Shown here: positions 51,601 through 60,798 of the stretch, piece by piece
Numbering within the stretch: position 1 is the first letter of the stretch
How the letters are laid out: every line of letters begins with the position of its first letter
Source: Desulfovibrio sp. Fe33
GTDB lineage: Bacteria > Desulfobacterota > Desulfovibrionia > Desulfovibrionales > Desulfovibrionaceae
Assembly: GCF_028532725.1 (NCBI RefSeq)
Contig: NZ_JAQKGU010000001.1
Coordinates: 434,001 to 498,000, forward strand
DNA: 64,000 nucleotides
Direction of reading: 5' to 3'
Program-made: the position numbers and the translations under genes
The notes under the pieces: model-generated
Database searches by the model: none
The model's input: the letters and a program-made list of their open reading frames with translations, nothing else
What the model was told of the DNA's origin: nothing

Positions 51601-52893
51601 CTAGTACTTCGTGACCAGGCCGTAGTTCTTCTTGCCCTTGCGGATGATGAGAAGCTCGCCGCCGATGAACTGCGAGTCGGCGATCTCGTCGCCGTCTTCG
51701 ACGCGTTCGCCGTTGATGTAGATGCCCCCGCCGAGGATATCCTTGCGGGCCTGGCCCTTGGACGCGGCGAGACCGAGGTCCACGAGCATCTGGGGCAGGT
51801 CGGGAACGTCGCCGGATGCGTAGCGCACGGCGGGCGCGGATTCGAAGGCGGCGCGCAGGGTGCCCGGATCAATGGTCTTGATGTCGCCCTTGCCGAACAA
51901 CGCCTCGGTGGCGGCCAGGACGCGCTCCAGCTCGTGCTTGCCGTGGATCATGGTGGTGACTTCCTCGGCCAGCCGTTTCTGGGCGGCGCGCAGGTGCGGA
52001 GCCTCCGCAGTCTGCTTTTCAAGCTCGGCGATTTCCTCGGGAGTGAGGAAGGTGAAGAGCTTGAGGAACTTGATGACGTCCGCGTCATCGGTGTTGATGA
52101 AGAACTGGTAGAAGGCGTAGGGCGTCGTCAGGTCGGCGTTCAGGTAGACGGCGTTGCCTTCGGACTTGCCGAACTTCTTGCCGGAGGCCGTGGTGATGAG
52201 CGGGAAGGTCAGGGCGAAAGCCTCGGCCTGCTCCCCGTCGGCGGCGTACCTGCGGCGGATGAATTCGCAGCCGGAAGTGATGTTGCCCCACTGGTCGCCG
52301 CCGCCGATCTGGAGGCGACAGCCGTAGTTCTTGTACAGGTGGTAGTAGTCGTAGGACTGGAGAATCATGTAGGAGAACTCGGTGTAGGAAATGCCGGTCT
52401 CCTCGCGGTCGATGCGGCCCTTGACCGATTCCTTCTGGAGCATCCAGTTGACCGTGAAATGCTTGCCCACGTCGCGCAGCAGCTCGATGCAGGTCATGTC
52501 CTTGGTCCAGTCGTAGTTGTTGACGATGCTCGGACGCTCACCGGTGTTGCGTTCGACGAAACGGCGGACCTGGTGCTTGATGAGCTCCAGGCGTTCGTCC
52601 AGCTTGTCGGCGTCGGACAGCTCCCGCTCCTTGTCCTTGCCGGAGGGGTCGCCGATGCGGCCGGTGGCCCCGCCCATGAGGTAGAGGGGGTTGTGGCCTG
52701 CCTTCTTCATGCGAACCAGGCAGAGCAGAGGGACGAGGTTGCCCACGTGCAGGCTTTCGGCGGTGGGATCGAAGCCGCAATACATGGTGGCTCCCGGCTT
52801 GGACAGATACTCGCGCACCTTGTCTTCGTCAGAAACCTGATTGATCAGCCCCCGCCATTTCAACTCGTCGTAGATGTTCACTTTCTTCCTCAT
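51601..52893 (-). CDS. tyrS: Tyrosyl-tRNA synthetase
   Basis: A 430-residue class I synthetase. HIGH motif as LHVGNLVPL, GFDPTAESLHVGN context, and KMSKS motif as KKFGKSEGN. The C-terminal S4-like RNA-binding domain ends in GGELLIIRKGKKNYGLV. It follows ymdB by 27 nt. Confidence 0.96.
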   Translation of the reverse strand: MRKKVNIYDELKWRGLINQVSDEDKVREYLSKPGATMYCGFDPTAESLHVGNLVPLLCLVRMKKAGHNPLYLMGGATGRIGDPSGKDKERELSDADKLDERLELIKHQVRRFVERNTGERPSIVNNYDWTKDMTCIELLRDVGKHFTVNWMLQKESVKGRIDREETGISYTEFSYMILQSYDYYHLYKNYGCRLQIGGGDQWGNITSGCEFIRRRYAADGEQAEAFALTFPLITTASGKKFGKSEGNAVYLNADLTTPYAFYQFFINTDDADVIKFLKLFTFLTPEEIAELEKQTAEAPHLRAAQKRLAEEVTTMIHGKHELERVLAATEALFGKGDIKTIDPGTLRAAFESAPAVRYASGDVPDLPQMLVDLGLAASKGQARKDILGGGIYINGERVEDGDEIADSQFIGGELLIIRKGKKNYGLVTKY

Positions 52894-52920
52894 TTATGTA
52901 GGTTTGACAATGTGATGCGG

Positions 52921-53700
52921 TCATCCGTTCCGTTGGAACGCAATCATGGACACCGCCTTGCCGGTGGTATCATCTATGTCAAAAATCGCGCCTTGTAAAA
53001 CCCCTGGGCCAGTTGCCGCCTCAAGTTGCCTGGGCAGGCCGGTAAGGTATCGGTCAAGGATGATTTCCGGCTTCATTCCGAGGCAGGAATTCGCGGCTCC
53101 GCACATGCCCAGGTCGGTCAGGTATCCGGTGCCTCCGGCCAGTACCTTGGCGTCGTTGGTCTGGACATGGGTATGGGTGCCGACCACGGCCGAGACCTTG
53201 CCTTCGAGGAAATAGCCCATGGCGATCTTCTCTCCCGTCGCCTCGGCGTGGAAGTCCACGATCTGCACCGGGATGTCGGCCGGGAGGGCGTCGAGAACGG
53301 TCTCGGCGGCCGCGAACGGGCAGTCGATGGGCGGCATGAAGGTCCGGCCGATGAGGTTGATGACGGCCACCGGCGGGAAGCCTTCCTTGCGGAAGACGCG
53401 CACGCCGCTGCCGGGCAGGTGGTCCGGGTAGTTGTGGGGCCGGAGGATGCGCCCGTCCCCGTCGAGCATGGCGTAAAGGTCCTTGTATTTCCAGATATGG
53501 TTGCCGCCGGTGATGCCGTCCAGGCCCGCCTTGAGCAGTTCGGCGGCGTGCCTGGCCTTGAGGCCGTAGCCGCCGCTGGCGTTTTCGCCGTTGGCGAAGG
53601 CAATGTCGATGGATTCCTCGTCCTTTATGCGGGCCAGGTTTTGCATGACGGCCTTGCGGCCCGGAAGACCTACTATGTCGCCGAGAAAGAGAATGCGCAT
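52921..53700 (-). CDS. ymdB: YmdB-family metallophosphoesterase
   Basis: A 259-residue enzyme. N-terminal LFLGDIVGLPGRKAV, then ANGENASGGYGL, GGNHIWKYKDL, DFHAEATGEK and VGTHTHVQTND carry the di-metal site of the family. Bacillus YmdB is a 2',3'-cNMP phosphodiesterase with broad regulatory effects and usually sits beside rny, as it nearly does here with cheR between them. It follows cheR by 61 nt. Confidence 0.93.
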   Translation of the reverse strand: MRILFLGDIVGLPGRKAVMQNLARIKDEESIDIAFANGENASGGYGLKARHAAELLKAGLDGITGGNHIWKYKDLYAMLDGDGRILRPHNYPDHLPGSGVRVFRKEGFPPVAVINLIGRTFMPPIDCPFAAAETVLDALPADIPVQIVDFHAEATGEKIAMGYFLEGKVSAVVGTHTHVQTNDAKVLAGGTGYLTDLGMCGAANSCLGMKPEIILDRYLTGLPRQLEAATGPGVLQGAIFDIDDTTGKAVSMIAFQRNG

Positions 53701-53761
53701 GACGCTCCTTGGGGTGATGCGATGGGGTTGCCGCCTGCGTGCAGCGAGGCGTATGCGGCGG

Positions 53762-54649
53762 TCACAGCCGCCGGAAGACAGTGGGGGCGACCTGCCGGAG
53801 AGGCAGGTTCATGCCGGACAGGCTTTCCGAGTGGCCGATGAAGAGATAGCCGCCTGTCTGGAGGTTGTTGCAGAATTTGTTGAAGAGGACTTCCTGGGTG
53901 GCCCGGTCGAAATAGATGACCACGTTGCGGCAGAAGATGATGTCCTGCCGGTCGCGCAGCCGGAAATCCTCCATGAAGTTGAGCCGCTGGAAGGAAACCT
54001 TGTTGCGCAGGATCGCGTCCATCTTGACCCGCAGCTTGTCCTTGGACTTGAGCATGTACTTCTTCTTGTACTGCATGGGCACGTCGGCGACCTTGTCCAT
54101 GGGGTAGACGGCCTGCTTCGCCTCGGCGAGGATTTTCCCCGAGATGTCCGTGGCCAGGATGGTGAAGTCGAATCCGGGGTACTGGTCCGCCCATTCGTGG
54201 AGCACCATGCCCAGGGTGTACGGCTCCTCGCCGCTGGAGCAGCCCGCGGACCAGATGCGCAACGCCCCATGCTTCCCGACGTTTCGTTTCCACAACTCGG
54301 GCAGGACGATGCCGGTCATGATTTCCCAGTGCTTGGGCTCCCGGAAGAAATGCGTGGTGTTGGTGGTGACCGCGTCGATGAGGTGCGTGCGCTCCTGTTC
54401 GCGTCCCTCCGGCGAAAAGACGTAGTCGCAGTATTCCTTGTAGCCGGACAAGCCCAGTGCTCGCAGCCGTTTTTGGAACCTGGACTGGAGCAGGACCTTC
54501 TTGGAGGGCGGCATCTTGATGCCGAGTTCGGTCTGGATAAGCTCGCTGAACCGCGAGAATTCCGCGTCGCCCATCTCGGAACGCACGAGGTTCATGGACT
54601 TGTCCATGGCCTTTCTGAGCTTTTCGGGGACGGGTTCTGAATCGTTCAT
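53762..54649 (-). CDS. cheR: Chemotaxis protein methyltransferase CheR
   Basis: A 295-residue SAM-dependent enzyme methylating chemoreceptor Glu. FFREPKHWEIM, WSAGCSSGEEPYTLGMVL (SAM loop), ILATDISGKIL and DIIFCRNVVIYFD are diagnostic; the N-terminal helical CheR_N domain is present. It lies between rny and ymdB rather than with other che genes. Confidence 0.95.
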   Translation of the reverse strand: MNDSEPVPEKLRKAMDKSMNLVRSEMGDAEFSRFSELIQTELGIKMPPSKKVLLQSRFQKRLRALGLSGYKEYCDYVFSPEGREQERTHLIDAVTTNTTHFFREPKHWEIMTGIVLPELWKRNVGKHGALRIWSAGCSSGEEPYTLGMVLHEWADQYPGFDFTILATDISGKILAEAKQAVYPMDKVADVPMQYKKKYMLKSKDKLRVKMDAILRNKVSFQRLNFMEDFRLRDRQDIIFCRNVVIYFDRATQEVLFNKFCNNLQTGGYLFIGHSESLSGMNLPLRQVAPTVFRRL

Positions 54650-54753
54650 GGTTGTCTGGGCTCCCTTCGATGCCGGGTGGGGTCACGTAATCATAGGGGA
54701 TCATCATGCTGGTGATCTATGATTATTTTTTCGAAGGCGCCGTCGGGGAAAAG

Positions 54754-54789
54754 AAAAACGCACCCGAAGGACATTCCTCCGGGTGCGTT
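54754..54789 (-). terminator. Hairpin terminator downstream of rny
   Basis: On the minus strand the stem AACGCACCCG..CGGGTGCGTT is followed by TTTTC. It separates rny from cheR, at least in part. Confidence 0.8.
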
Positions 54790-54800
54790 GCCGAAAGCAT

Positions 54801-56357
54801 TTACTTGGCGTAGCCCACGGCCCGCTTTTCGCGGATGACCGTGACCCGGATCTGGCCGGGGTAGGTCATGTTGTTCTCGATCTTTTCGGCGATGTCCTTA
54901 CAGAGCACATAGGTGTTCTCGTCGCCGACCTTCTCGGAATCGACCATGACGCGGATTTCGCGGCCCGCCTGGATGGCGTAGGCCTTCTGCACGCCGTCGA
55001 ACCCGGTGGCCAGGCCTTCGAGTTCTTCAAGGCGCTTGACGTAGTTCTCAAGCAGCTCCTTGCGCGCGCCGGGACGGGCGCCGGACAGGGAGTCGGCCGC
55101 CTGGACCAGGTTGGCCAGAATGGTCATGGGCGGGGTGTCCTCGTGGTGGGCGGCGATGGAGTGGATGATCTCCTTGGATTCGCCGTGCTTCTTGGCCAGG
55201 TCCGCGCCGATGATGGCGTGGGGGCCTTCCACCTCGTGGTCCACGGCCTTGCCTATGTCGTGCAGCAGTCCGGCGCGTTTGGCCTCCTTCTCGTTGAGGC
55301 CGAGCTCGGCGGCCATGACGCCGCACAGGAAGGCGACCTCCATGGAGTGCTGGAGCACGTTCTGGGAGAAGCTGGTGCGGTAGTGCAGCCTGCCCAGCAG
55401 GTTGATGAGCTCGGGATGGATGCCGTGCACGCCCACGTCGAAGGTGGCCTGCTCGCCGATCTCCTTGAGCTTGGTGTCCATTTCGCTTTCCACCTTGCGC
55501 ACGATCTCTTCGATGCGGGCGGGGTGGATGCGGCCGTCGTGGATAAGCCGTTCAAGGGCCTGCTTGGCGACCTCGCGCTTCAGGGGGCTGAAGGCGGACA
55601 GGACAACGGTTTCAGGCGTGTCGTCGATAATCAGGTCCACGCCGGTGGCCGCTTCCAGAGCGCGGATGTTGCGCCCTTCGCGGCCGATAATGCGGCCCTT
55701 CATGTCCTCGGAGGGCAGGGTGACGGCGGTCACGGTCTGCTCGCCCGCGTAGTCGCCCGCATAGCGCTGCAAGGCCAGGGAGAGGATCTCCTTGGCCTTC
55801 TTGGAGGCGTTTTCCTTGGCCTCCATTTCGATATTGCGGATCATTTTGGCGGATTCGTGACGAGTGCGGGATTCGATTTCCTTGAGCAGGCTTTCCCGGG
55901 CTTCCTCCACGGTCAGGCCGGAAATCTCCTGGAGCTTTCGCTCGTGCTCGTCCGACTTCTGGGCCAGGTCCTCCTCGACTTCGCTCAGGTGCTTTTCCTG
56001 CTTGATGAGCTGCTTTTCCAGCTCGACCACCTGGGCTTCCTTGTCGGCGACCTTTTCCCGCTTGGCGTCAAGGCGCTCCTCCTTGGAATGGAGGCGCTTT
56101 TCCTCGTTCTTGAGCTGGTTCTCGCGGTCCTTGAACTCCCGCTCCAGCTCCTTTTTCTGGTTGAATATCTCATCCTGGGCCTGGAGACGCGACTCCTTCT
56201 TGAGGGCTTCGCTTTCCTTGCGGGCCTCCTCGACGATGCGTTCCGCAAGTCCCTTTGAATCGGAAATCTTTTTGTCGGAAATGTATTTGAAGAGTATGAA
56301 CCCGGTCCCGAGACCGACGATCAATCCACCGCCGACCATGGCGATTTCGGCTATCAT
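54801..56357 (-). CDS. rny: Ribonuclease Y
   Basis: A 518-residue membrane-anchored endoribonuclease that starts mRNA decay. N-terminal TM helix (about 5-25), long coiled coil (about 35-195), KH domain ([15 protein letters not shown]), and HD domain ([10 protein letters not shown]). Length and layout match the family exactly. It lies downstream of zapA and the 6S RNA. Confidence 0.96.
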   Translation of the reverse strand: MIAEIAMVGGGLIVGLGTGFILFKYISDKKISDSKGLAERIVEEARKESEALKKESRLQAQDEIFNQKKELEREFKDRENQLKNEEKRLHSKEERLDAKREKVADKEAQVVELEKQLIKQEKHLSEVEEDLAQKSDEHERKLQEISGLTVEEARESLLKEIESRTRHESAKMIRNIEMEAKENASKKAKEILSLALQRYAGDYAGEQTVTAVTLPSEDMKGRIIGREGRNIRALEAATGVDLIIDDTPETVVLSAFSPLKREVAKQALERLIHDGRIHPARIEEIVRKVESEMDTKLKEIGEQATFDVGVHGIHPELINLLGRLHYRTSFSQNVLQHSMEVAFLCGVMAAELGLNEKEAKRAGLLHDIGKAVDHEVEGPHAIIGADLAKKHGESKEIIHSIAAHHEDTPPMTILANLVQAADSLSGARPGARKELLENYVKRLEELEGLATGFDGVQKAYAIQAGREIRVMVDSEKVGDENTYVLCKDIAEKIENNMTYPGQIRVTVIREKRAVGYAK

Positions 56358-56508
56358 GTGGTTGCTCCTTGATTATGTTGACAGGCTATTCGTCTGGCGG
56401 CCTGTTTCCGCCGAATCCGGCTTGAAGAGCGCGCACGCGAAAACGCACTCTGCTTCGGAAGAGAAGAGAGGAGCGGGGTTTCGGATATGGCTGTAGGGTT
56501 TTATATCA

Positions 56509-56543
56509 CCGCCCGAGAACGCCGGTCAGTGCCGGTCGGGCGG
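56509..56543 (-). promoter_or_regulatory. Stable hairpin in the rny leader
   Basis: CCGCCCGA..TCGGGCGG enclosing CCGG-TCAGTG-CCGG lies just after the 6S RNA on the minus strand, with no T-run behind it. It may shield the 6S 3' end or sit in the rny leader. Confidence 0.45.
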
Positions 56544-56548
56544 AGTTT

Positions 56549-56731
56549 AAAAATCCCCGGGAAGCCGTGTTGCCTGTATGTTTTGAACCTGGCATGTCCA
56601 GGTGGGCATGACTCGCGCGCCTTCAGGCTTCCCGGCCGGACCGGGCCTGCTCACCAGCACACTGGAGTCGTCGCCCTTTTTCAGAGCATTGGCTCAATAA
56701 CACTCCGGGCAATCACGTACGCCCCAGGGTA
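56549..56731 (-). ncRNA. ssrS: 6S RNA
   Basis: About 183 nt on the minus strand between zapA and rny. The segment TGGTGAGC, then CGGTCCG..CCG and GAAGCCTGAA closely follows the conserved 3' half of Escherichia coli 6S RNA. The ends pair: CCCTGGG (5') with CCCGGGG (3'), then GTG/CAC and TTGCC/GGCAA, leaving the central bubble. A CCTGG-ACATG-CCAGG hairpin lies inside. 6S RNA binds the sigma70 RNA polymerase and lowers transcription in stationary phase. The zapA-ssrS neighbourhood is the same as in many proteobacteria. The exact ends are estimated from pairing. Confidence 0.85.
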
Positions 56732-56762
56732 ATTCCTTGTTGCCGACCACGGGTCCGCCCAG

Positions 56763-57032
56763 TTATCGGTCCGGATCCGTCGAGGTCTTTTCCAAAATCT
56801 CTCCGATCTTCCCTTCCAGTCGCTTCAGTTTTTCTTCGGCGACCAGATAATCGTCCGCCAGGCTCAGGAGCAGATAGGTGAGCAGCTTTTCCTTGCTGAT
56901 GTCACCGGCTCCGGCGACAAGCTCCTTGTGCTTGTTCTCGATGAACGCCTGCGCGGCCTCGATACGGACATTGTCCGCATCCGTCTTGAAGGATATCTCG
57001 AGTCCCATCAGGGTCAGCGTGTAGCGAGGCAT
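56763..57032 (-). CDS. zapA: Cell division protein ZapA
   Basis: An 89-residue FtsZ-ring-associated protein. PRYTLTLMGLEISFKTDADN is the ZapA beta-hairpin start, followed by a C-terminal helix suited to coiled-coil dimerisation (EEKLKRLEGKIGEILEK). It follows the small zapB-like gene by 12 nt. Confidence 0.92.
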   Translation of the reverse strand: MPRYTLTLMGLEISFKTDADNVRIEAAQAFIENKHKELVAGAGDISKEKLLTYLLLSLADDYLVAEEKLKRLEGKIGEILEKTSTDPDR

Positions 57033-57044
57033 CGTAACCCACTA

Positions 57045-57221
57045 TCATTCGAGCTCGTTCTGAACTTTTTCGAGCAGCGCGTCGATACGGGATTCGATGT
57101 CGTTACGCAGACGCCTTTCGGCCTCGGCCTCCTCCTTCAAGCGCTGATTTTCTTCTTTCAGTTCCGCAATTTTATTCAATAAGACATTGAAACGCTCTTC
57201 AAGCTTGGCAACTAATTCCAT
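57045..57221 (-). CDS. Small coiled-coil protein, ZapB-like
   Basis: A 58-residue protein, almost entirely one heptad-type helix: MELVAKLEERFNVLLNKI, then ELKEENQRLKEEAEAERR and a short acidic end. Size, composition and position directly before zapA fit a ZapB-like division factor. It is too short to score well by sequence alone. No other function is suggested. Confidence 0.72.
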   Translation of the reverse strand: MELVAKLEERFNVLLNKIAELKEENQRLKEEAEAERRLRNDIESRIDALLEKVQNELE

Positions 57222-57298
57222 ATCTTCTATCTATGCTTTTTTCCGGTCCAAGGCAAGATTTCTTTCCACAGTTATTTTGAGGGTTTTCCACTGCATCA

Positions 57299-58675
57299 CT
57301 AGTTTTTCTTCAGGCGCCTTTTCAGGTTGACCTGCTTGCCTCTGGCGATGCCTGCCTGATTGTCCGGCACGTCCTTGGTGATGGTGGACCCGGCCCCGAT
57401 CAGGGCGTTTTCGCCCACGGTCACCGGGGCGACCAGGGCGGTGTTGGAGCCGATGAACGCCCCCGCGCCGATTTTGGTCGTGAATTTGTTTTTGCCGTCA
57501 TAGTTGCAGGTGATGGTCCCCGCTCCGATGTTGGCTCCGGGACCGACCTCGGCGTCGCCCAGGTAGGTCAGGTGGCTGGCCTTGGACCCCTCGCCCAGAA
57601 CGGCCTTTTTCATTTCCACGAAGTTGCCGACGCGCGCGTTCTTTTTGAGCACCGCGCCGGGCCGCAGCCGGGAGTAGGGGCCGACGGTCGCGCCTTCGCC
57701 CACCTCGGCTTTTTCGATGTGGTTGAATTCGCGGACCACGCAGCCCGGGGCGAAGACGGCGTCGGTGATGTGGTTGTATGAGCCGAGGCGCGCGCCCGCC
57801 GCCACCTTGGAGGCCCCGTAGATTTCGCAGTGGCCGAATATTTCGGCTCCGGGCTCTACTTCGGCCCTGGGGCCGATGATGACGGTGTCGGGGTTGTGGA
57901 TAAGCACGCCCGCGTCGATGAGTTCGTTCACGATGCGGCTGCGCAGGGCGTTCTCGGCGACGATCAGTTCGCGCGGAGAGTTGATGCCCATGAGGGAAAT
58001 GTCGTTGCCCGCCTGGACGCCGTCCACGGACAGCCCCTTTTCCACGGCCAGCCCGATCAGGTCGGTGATGTAGTATTCGCCGGATTTGTTCTTGTTTTCA
58101 AGCTGGTCGAGCAGCGGGCCGACGGTTTCGACCTTGAGCAGGTAGATGCCCGCGTTGACCTCGCCGGTGACCGGGCCGTGCACGGAAAAATCGTAGTCCT
58201 TGGCCTCGACGATGGCCGTGATCCGCCGTTCGGCGTCGCGGACCACCCTGCCGAAGGAGGCGGTGTCGCGGGGGGTGATGGTCATGAAGGCCAGGTCGCA
58301 GCAGCCCTGGGCGGCCATGAGCCGGTCCAGCGCCTCAACCGTCACCAGCGGGGTGTCGCCATTGATGACCAGGCAGTGGGTGGCCCCGGAGCGCTTCACG
58401 GCTTCCCAGGCCACCTGGAGGGCGTGGCCGGTGCCGAGCTGTTCCGTCTGCGTGACGAACCTGTCCGCCATGTCCGGGAAGGCCGCGGCCACGTTGTCGG
58501 CGTCGTGCCCGACCACGGTCAGGACGTTTCCCTTCACGATCGGCGCAAGGGCCTCATACACGTAGAAGAGCATGGGCTCGTTCAGCAGGGTTTGCAGGAC
58601 CTTGGCCTTGGGAGAGCGCATTCGCGTTCCCTTGCCTGCGGCCAGCACCAGGGCGGTCGTCTTGTATTCGGGCAT
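57299..58675 (-). CDS. glmU: Bifunctional GlmU (GlcN-1-P acetyltransferase / UDP-GlcNAc pyrophosphorylase)
   Basis: A 458-residue enzyme making UDP-GlcNAc for cell-wall and lipopolysaccharide. N-terminal uridyltransferase motif LAAGKGTRMRSPKAKVL; linker; C-terminal left-handed beta-helix with hexapeptide repeats and ILGxGxxxxKDVPDNQ-type end (GSTITKDVPDNQAGIARG). Length is normal. Single-gene unit. Confidence 0.96.
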   Translation of the reverse strand: MPEYKTTALVLAAGKGTRMRSPKAKVLQTLLNEPMLFYVYEALAPIVKGNVLTVVGHDADNVAAAFPDMADRFVTQTEQLGTGHALQVAWEAVKRSGATHCLVINGDTPLVTVEALDRLMAAQGCCDLAFMTITPRDTASFGRVVRDAERRITAIVEAKDYDFSVHGPVTGEVNAGIYLLKVETVGPLLDQLENKNKSGEYYITDLIGLAVEKGLSVDGVQAGNDISLMGINSPRELIVAENALRSRIVNELIDAGVLIHNPDTVIIGPRAEVEPGAEIFGHCEIYGASKVAAGARLGSYNHITDAVFAPGCVVREFNHIEKAEVGEGATVGPYSRLRPGAVLKKNARVGNFVEMKKAVLGEGSKASHLTYLGDAEVGPGANIGAGTITCNYDGKNKFTTKIGAGAFIGSNTALVAPVTVGENALIGAGSTITKDVPDNQAGIARGKQVNLKRRLKKN

Positions 58676-58817
58676 TCCGTTCTCCGTATGTGGTTCCTTG
58701 TACCGTTACGCCGGGCACAAATTACCCGCTCGCAGGGGAAAGAACAAGGCCCGTTTGCAAAATGCGGGCAGGTTTCCGGACGTGGCGGGCCATGACGCGC
58801 GCGTTCGGAGCGGGTTC

Positions 58818-60773
58818 CTAGTACGCCAGCCTTCCGAGCGACTTCATGATGAGGGTGCAGCCCATGGCGAACATGCCGGTCAGGCCCATGCCGCAGGAGA
58901 AGCCCGCCAGCAGGACCGGGGCGTAATGCCGCCAGCGCGCGCCGTATTTTTTCAGGAAGTAGAAGCGGCCCAGGAGCGCGCCGACCACTTCCAGGATCAT
59001 GCCGTGCGGCGTGGACTGGCCCAGTCCGCGGACCACGCCGTAGACCAGAAGCACGGGCAGGCCGAGGACGTTGAGCACCGAATAGAGGATCAGGCCGAGC
59101 CCCAGGCCGGACAGGACCACCGGGCCGGACAGCGCCTCGAAGAAGAGGGAGTTGCCGTCGAGGGTGGAGGTCTGCATGAGCAGGGTGTTCAGGGCCTGGA
59201 GGTGCCACAGCTCCTGCGCGAAGGGGTATTCCGGCGAGGGAATGGGCGCGAGCTGCCAGAGGAATTGCGAGAAGAGCAGCGAGGAGACCATGACGATGGG
59301 GAAGACCAGAATTTCGGCCTTGATGATCCCGCGCAGGCTGGTTCCCGTCAACTCGATCTGCCGGAACTGGACCGTGGCCTCCCCGTAGTTGTGGAACGGG
59401 ATGGGCGCGTACCATATCTCCAGCCCGTGATAGCCGAAGAATTTGGCCCCGGCGATGAACGAGAACTCGCGGACCATGGGCAGGGCGATGAACTGTCCGG
59501 CGACGCCCTCCATGCGCGCGGAGATGTAGGAAATGACCGGGGTGTACACGAAGCCGTAGAGGACGAAGAAAATCCAGGGAAAGCTCGGCACCAGCCACAG
59601 GCAGAAGGCGATGTAGCACAGGGTGGAAAAGACGTAGATGCCGATGGACACCCAGAAGTTGATGTCGCCGCGTCCTTCGGGCGGGTTGAACAGGGCCGAG
59701 AAGTCCAGGCCGCCGCTCGCGCTGCGGAACGATTTGACGACGTAGTATACGCCCACCGCGCCGATGGCCAGGCCCAGGCCTATGCCGAAGCTCATGTAGA
59801 AGTCGAAGTTGTTGGCGAAGACCGTTTCCACGGTGGCCATGCCCGGATGCCAGCGGTGCAGGATGCCGTGGGCGTAGAGGATCGGGTTGGCCGCGATGGT
59901 CACGACGAGCCCGAGCAGGCCTCCGATGACCGCCCAGAAAGGCAGGACCATGCCGATGAAGACCAGCCCCAGGTCGAATTGCAGTCCCGTGGCCACGGCG
60001 GGCAAAACGTCCTCGGTGTGCCGGGTCAGCTCGATCCACGGTATGGGGATGAGCCGGATGGGTTCGGTGAAGAGCAGCCCGGACAGGGCGGGCAGGAGCA
60101 CGTAGAAGAAACCGAAGGCGAGTCCTATGACCCCGCCGATGGAGAAGACCCGCCACTTCCAGCCGGTCTTCTTGTCTTCGGTGGATTCGGCCAGGGCCAT
60201 AGTGCCCAGCGCGCCCACCGGGGCCATGGGGAACGGCAGCTTCTCAACGTCCGAGGTGATGCGGTACAGGGAATAGCCCAGCCCGAAATGGTCGATGCGC
60301 TGGACCAGTTGCGCGCCGACGAGCAGCAGGATGGGCACGAGCCAGTCGCGGTGCAGGAAGGTTCGCTCCAGGTATGAGCCGGAACCCATGGCCGGCGCGA
60401 CCCAGTGGGGGATGAACTCGGTCAGGCCGAGCATCCGCGCCGCGTCGGACTGGACCAGGTACTGGTTCCACAATAGCCCCTGGAACGGCGAAGCCAGCGC
60501 CGCGCCCGCCATGTAGTAAAGCAGGAATATCTCCTGCTCCTTCAAATGGGTGTAGGAACGTTTGGCGATTTCGGCGAAGAGGATGATGGTCACCCAGCGG
60601 GCGGCCGGGCCGATGCCCTGGCCGATGACCAGTTGCAGGTACATGGAGCCGGGCATCATCAGGAAGCCGATGAAAACGGCTCCCACCACGGTCTTCCAGT
60701 CGAACCCCTCCTCGAATTTCTCGGGCGGCTTGAGCAGGTCCCGGTATTCCTTCAATTCCTTGTCGTCGTACAT
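58818..60773 (-). CDS. Large polytopic OPT-like membrane transporter
   Basis: A 651-residue membrane protein with about 14 hydrophobic helices. The N-terminus FDWKTVVGAVFIGFLMMPGSMYL and later PFPMAPVGALGTMALAE and FFIP-type loops fit the OPT-like (oligopeptide transporter superfamily) proteins of the DUF6784/DUF6785 type. The substrate is unknown. AGGAG precedes the ATG. It is the last of four genes, after a periplasmic binding protein and a second OPT-like carrier. Confidence 0.7.
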   Translation of the reverse strand: MYDDKELKEYRDLLKPPEKFEEGFDWKTVVGAVFIGFLMMPGSMYLQLVIGQGIGPAARWVTIILFAEIAKRSYTHLKEQEIFLLYYMAGAALASPFQGLLWNQYLVQSDAARMLGLTEFIPHWVAPAMGSGSYLERTFLHRDWLVPILLLVGAQLVQRIDHFGLGYSLYRITSDVEKLPFPMAPVGALGTMALAESTEDKKTGWKWRVFSIGGVIGLAFGFFYVLLPALSGLLFTEPIRLIPIPWIELTRHTEDVLPAVATGLQFDLGLVFIGMVLPFWAVIGGLLGLVVTIAANPILYAHGILHRWHPGMATVETVFANNFDFYMSFGIGLGLAIGAVGVYYVVKSFRSASGGLDFSALFNPPEGRGDINFWVSIGIYVFSTLCYIAFCLWLVPSFPWIFFVLYGFVYTPVISYISARMEGVAGQFIALPMVREFSFIAGAKFFGYHGLEIWYAPIPFHNYGEATVQFRQIELTGTSLRGIIKAEILVFPIVMVSSLLFSQFLWQLAPIPSPEYPFAQELWHLQALNTLLMQTSTLDGNSLFFEALSGPVVLSGLGLGLILYSVLNVLGLPVLLVYGVVRGLGQSTPHGMILEVVGALLGRFYFLKKYGARWRHYAPVLLAGFSCGMGLTGMFAMGCTLIMKSLGRLAY

Positions 60774-60798
60774 ATGCTTCGCTCCTGCGGACCGGGGG

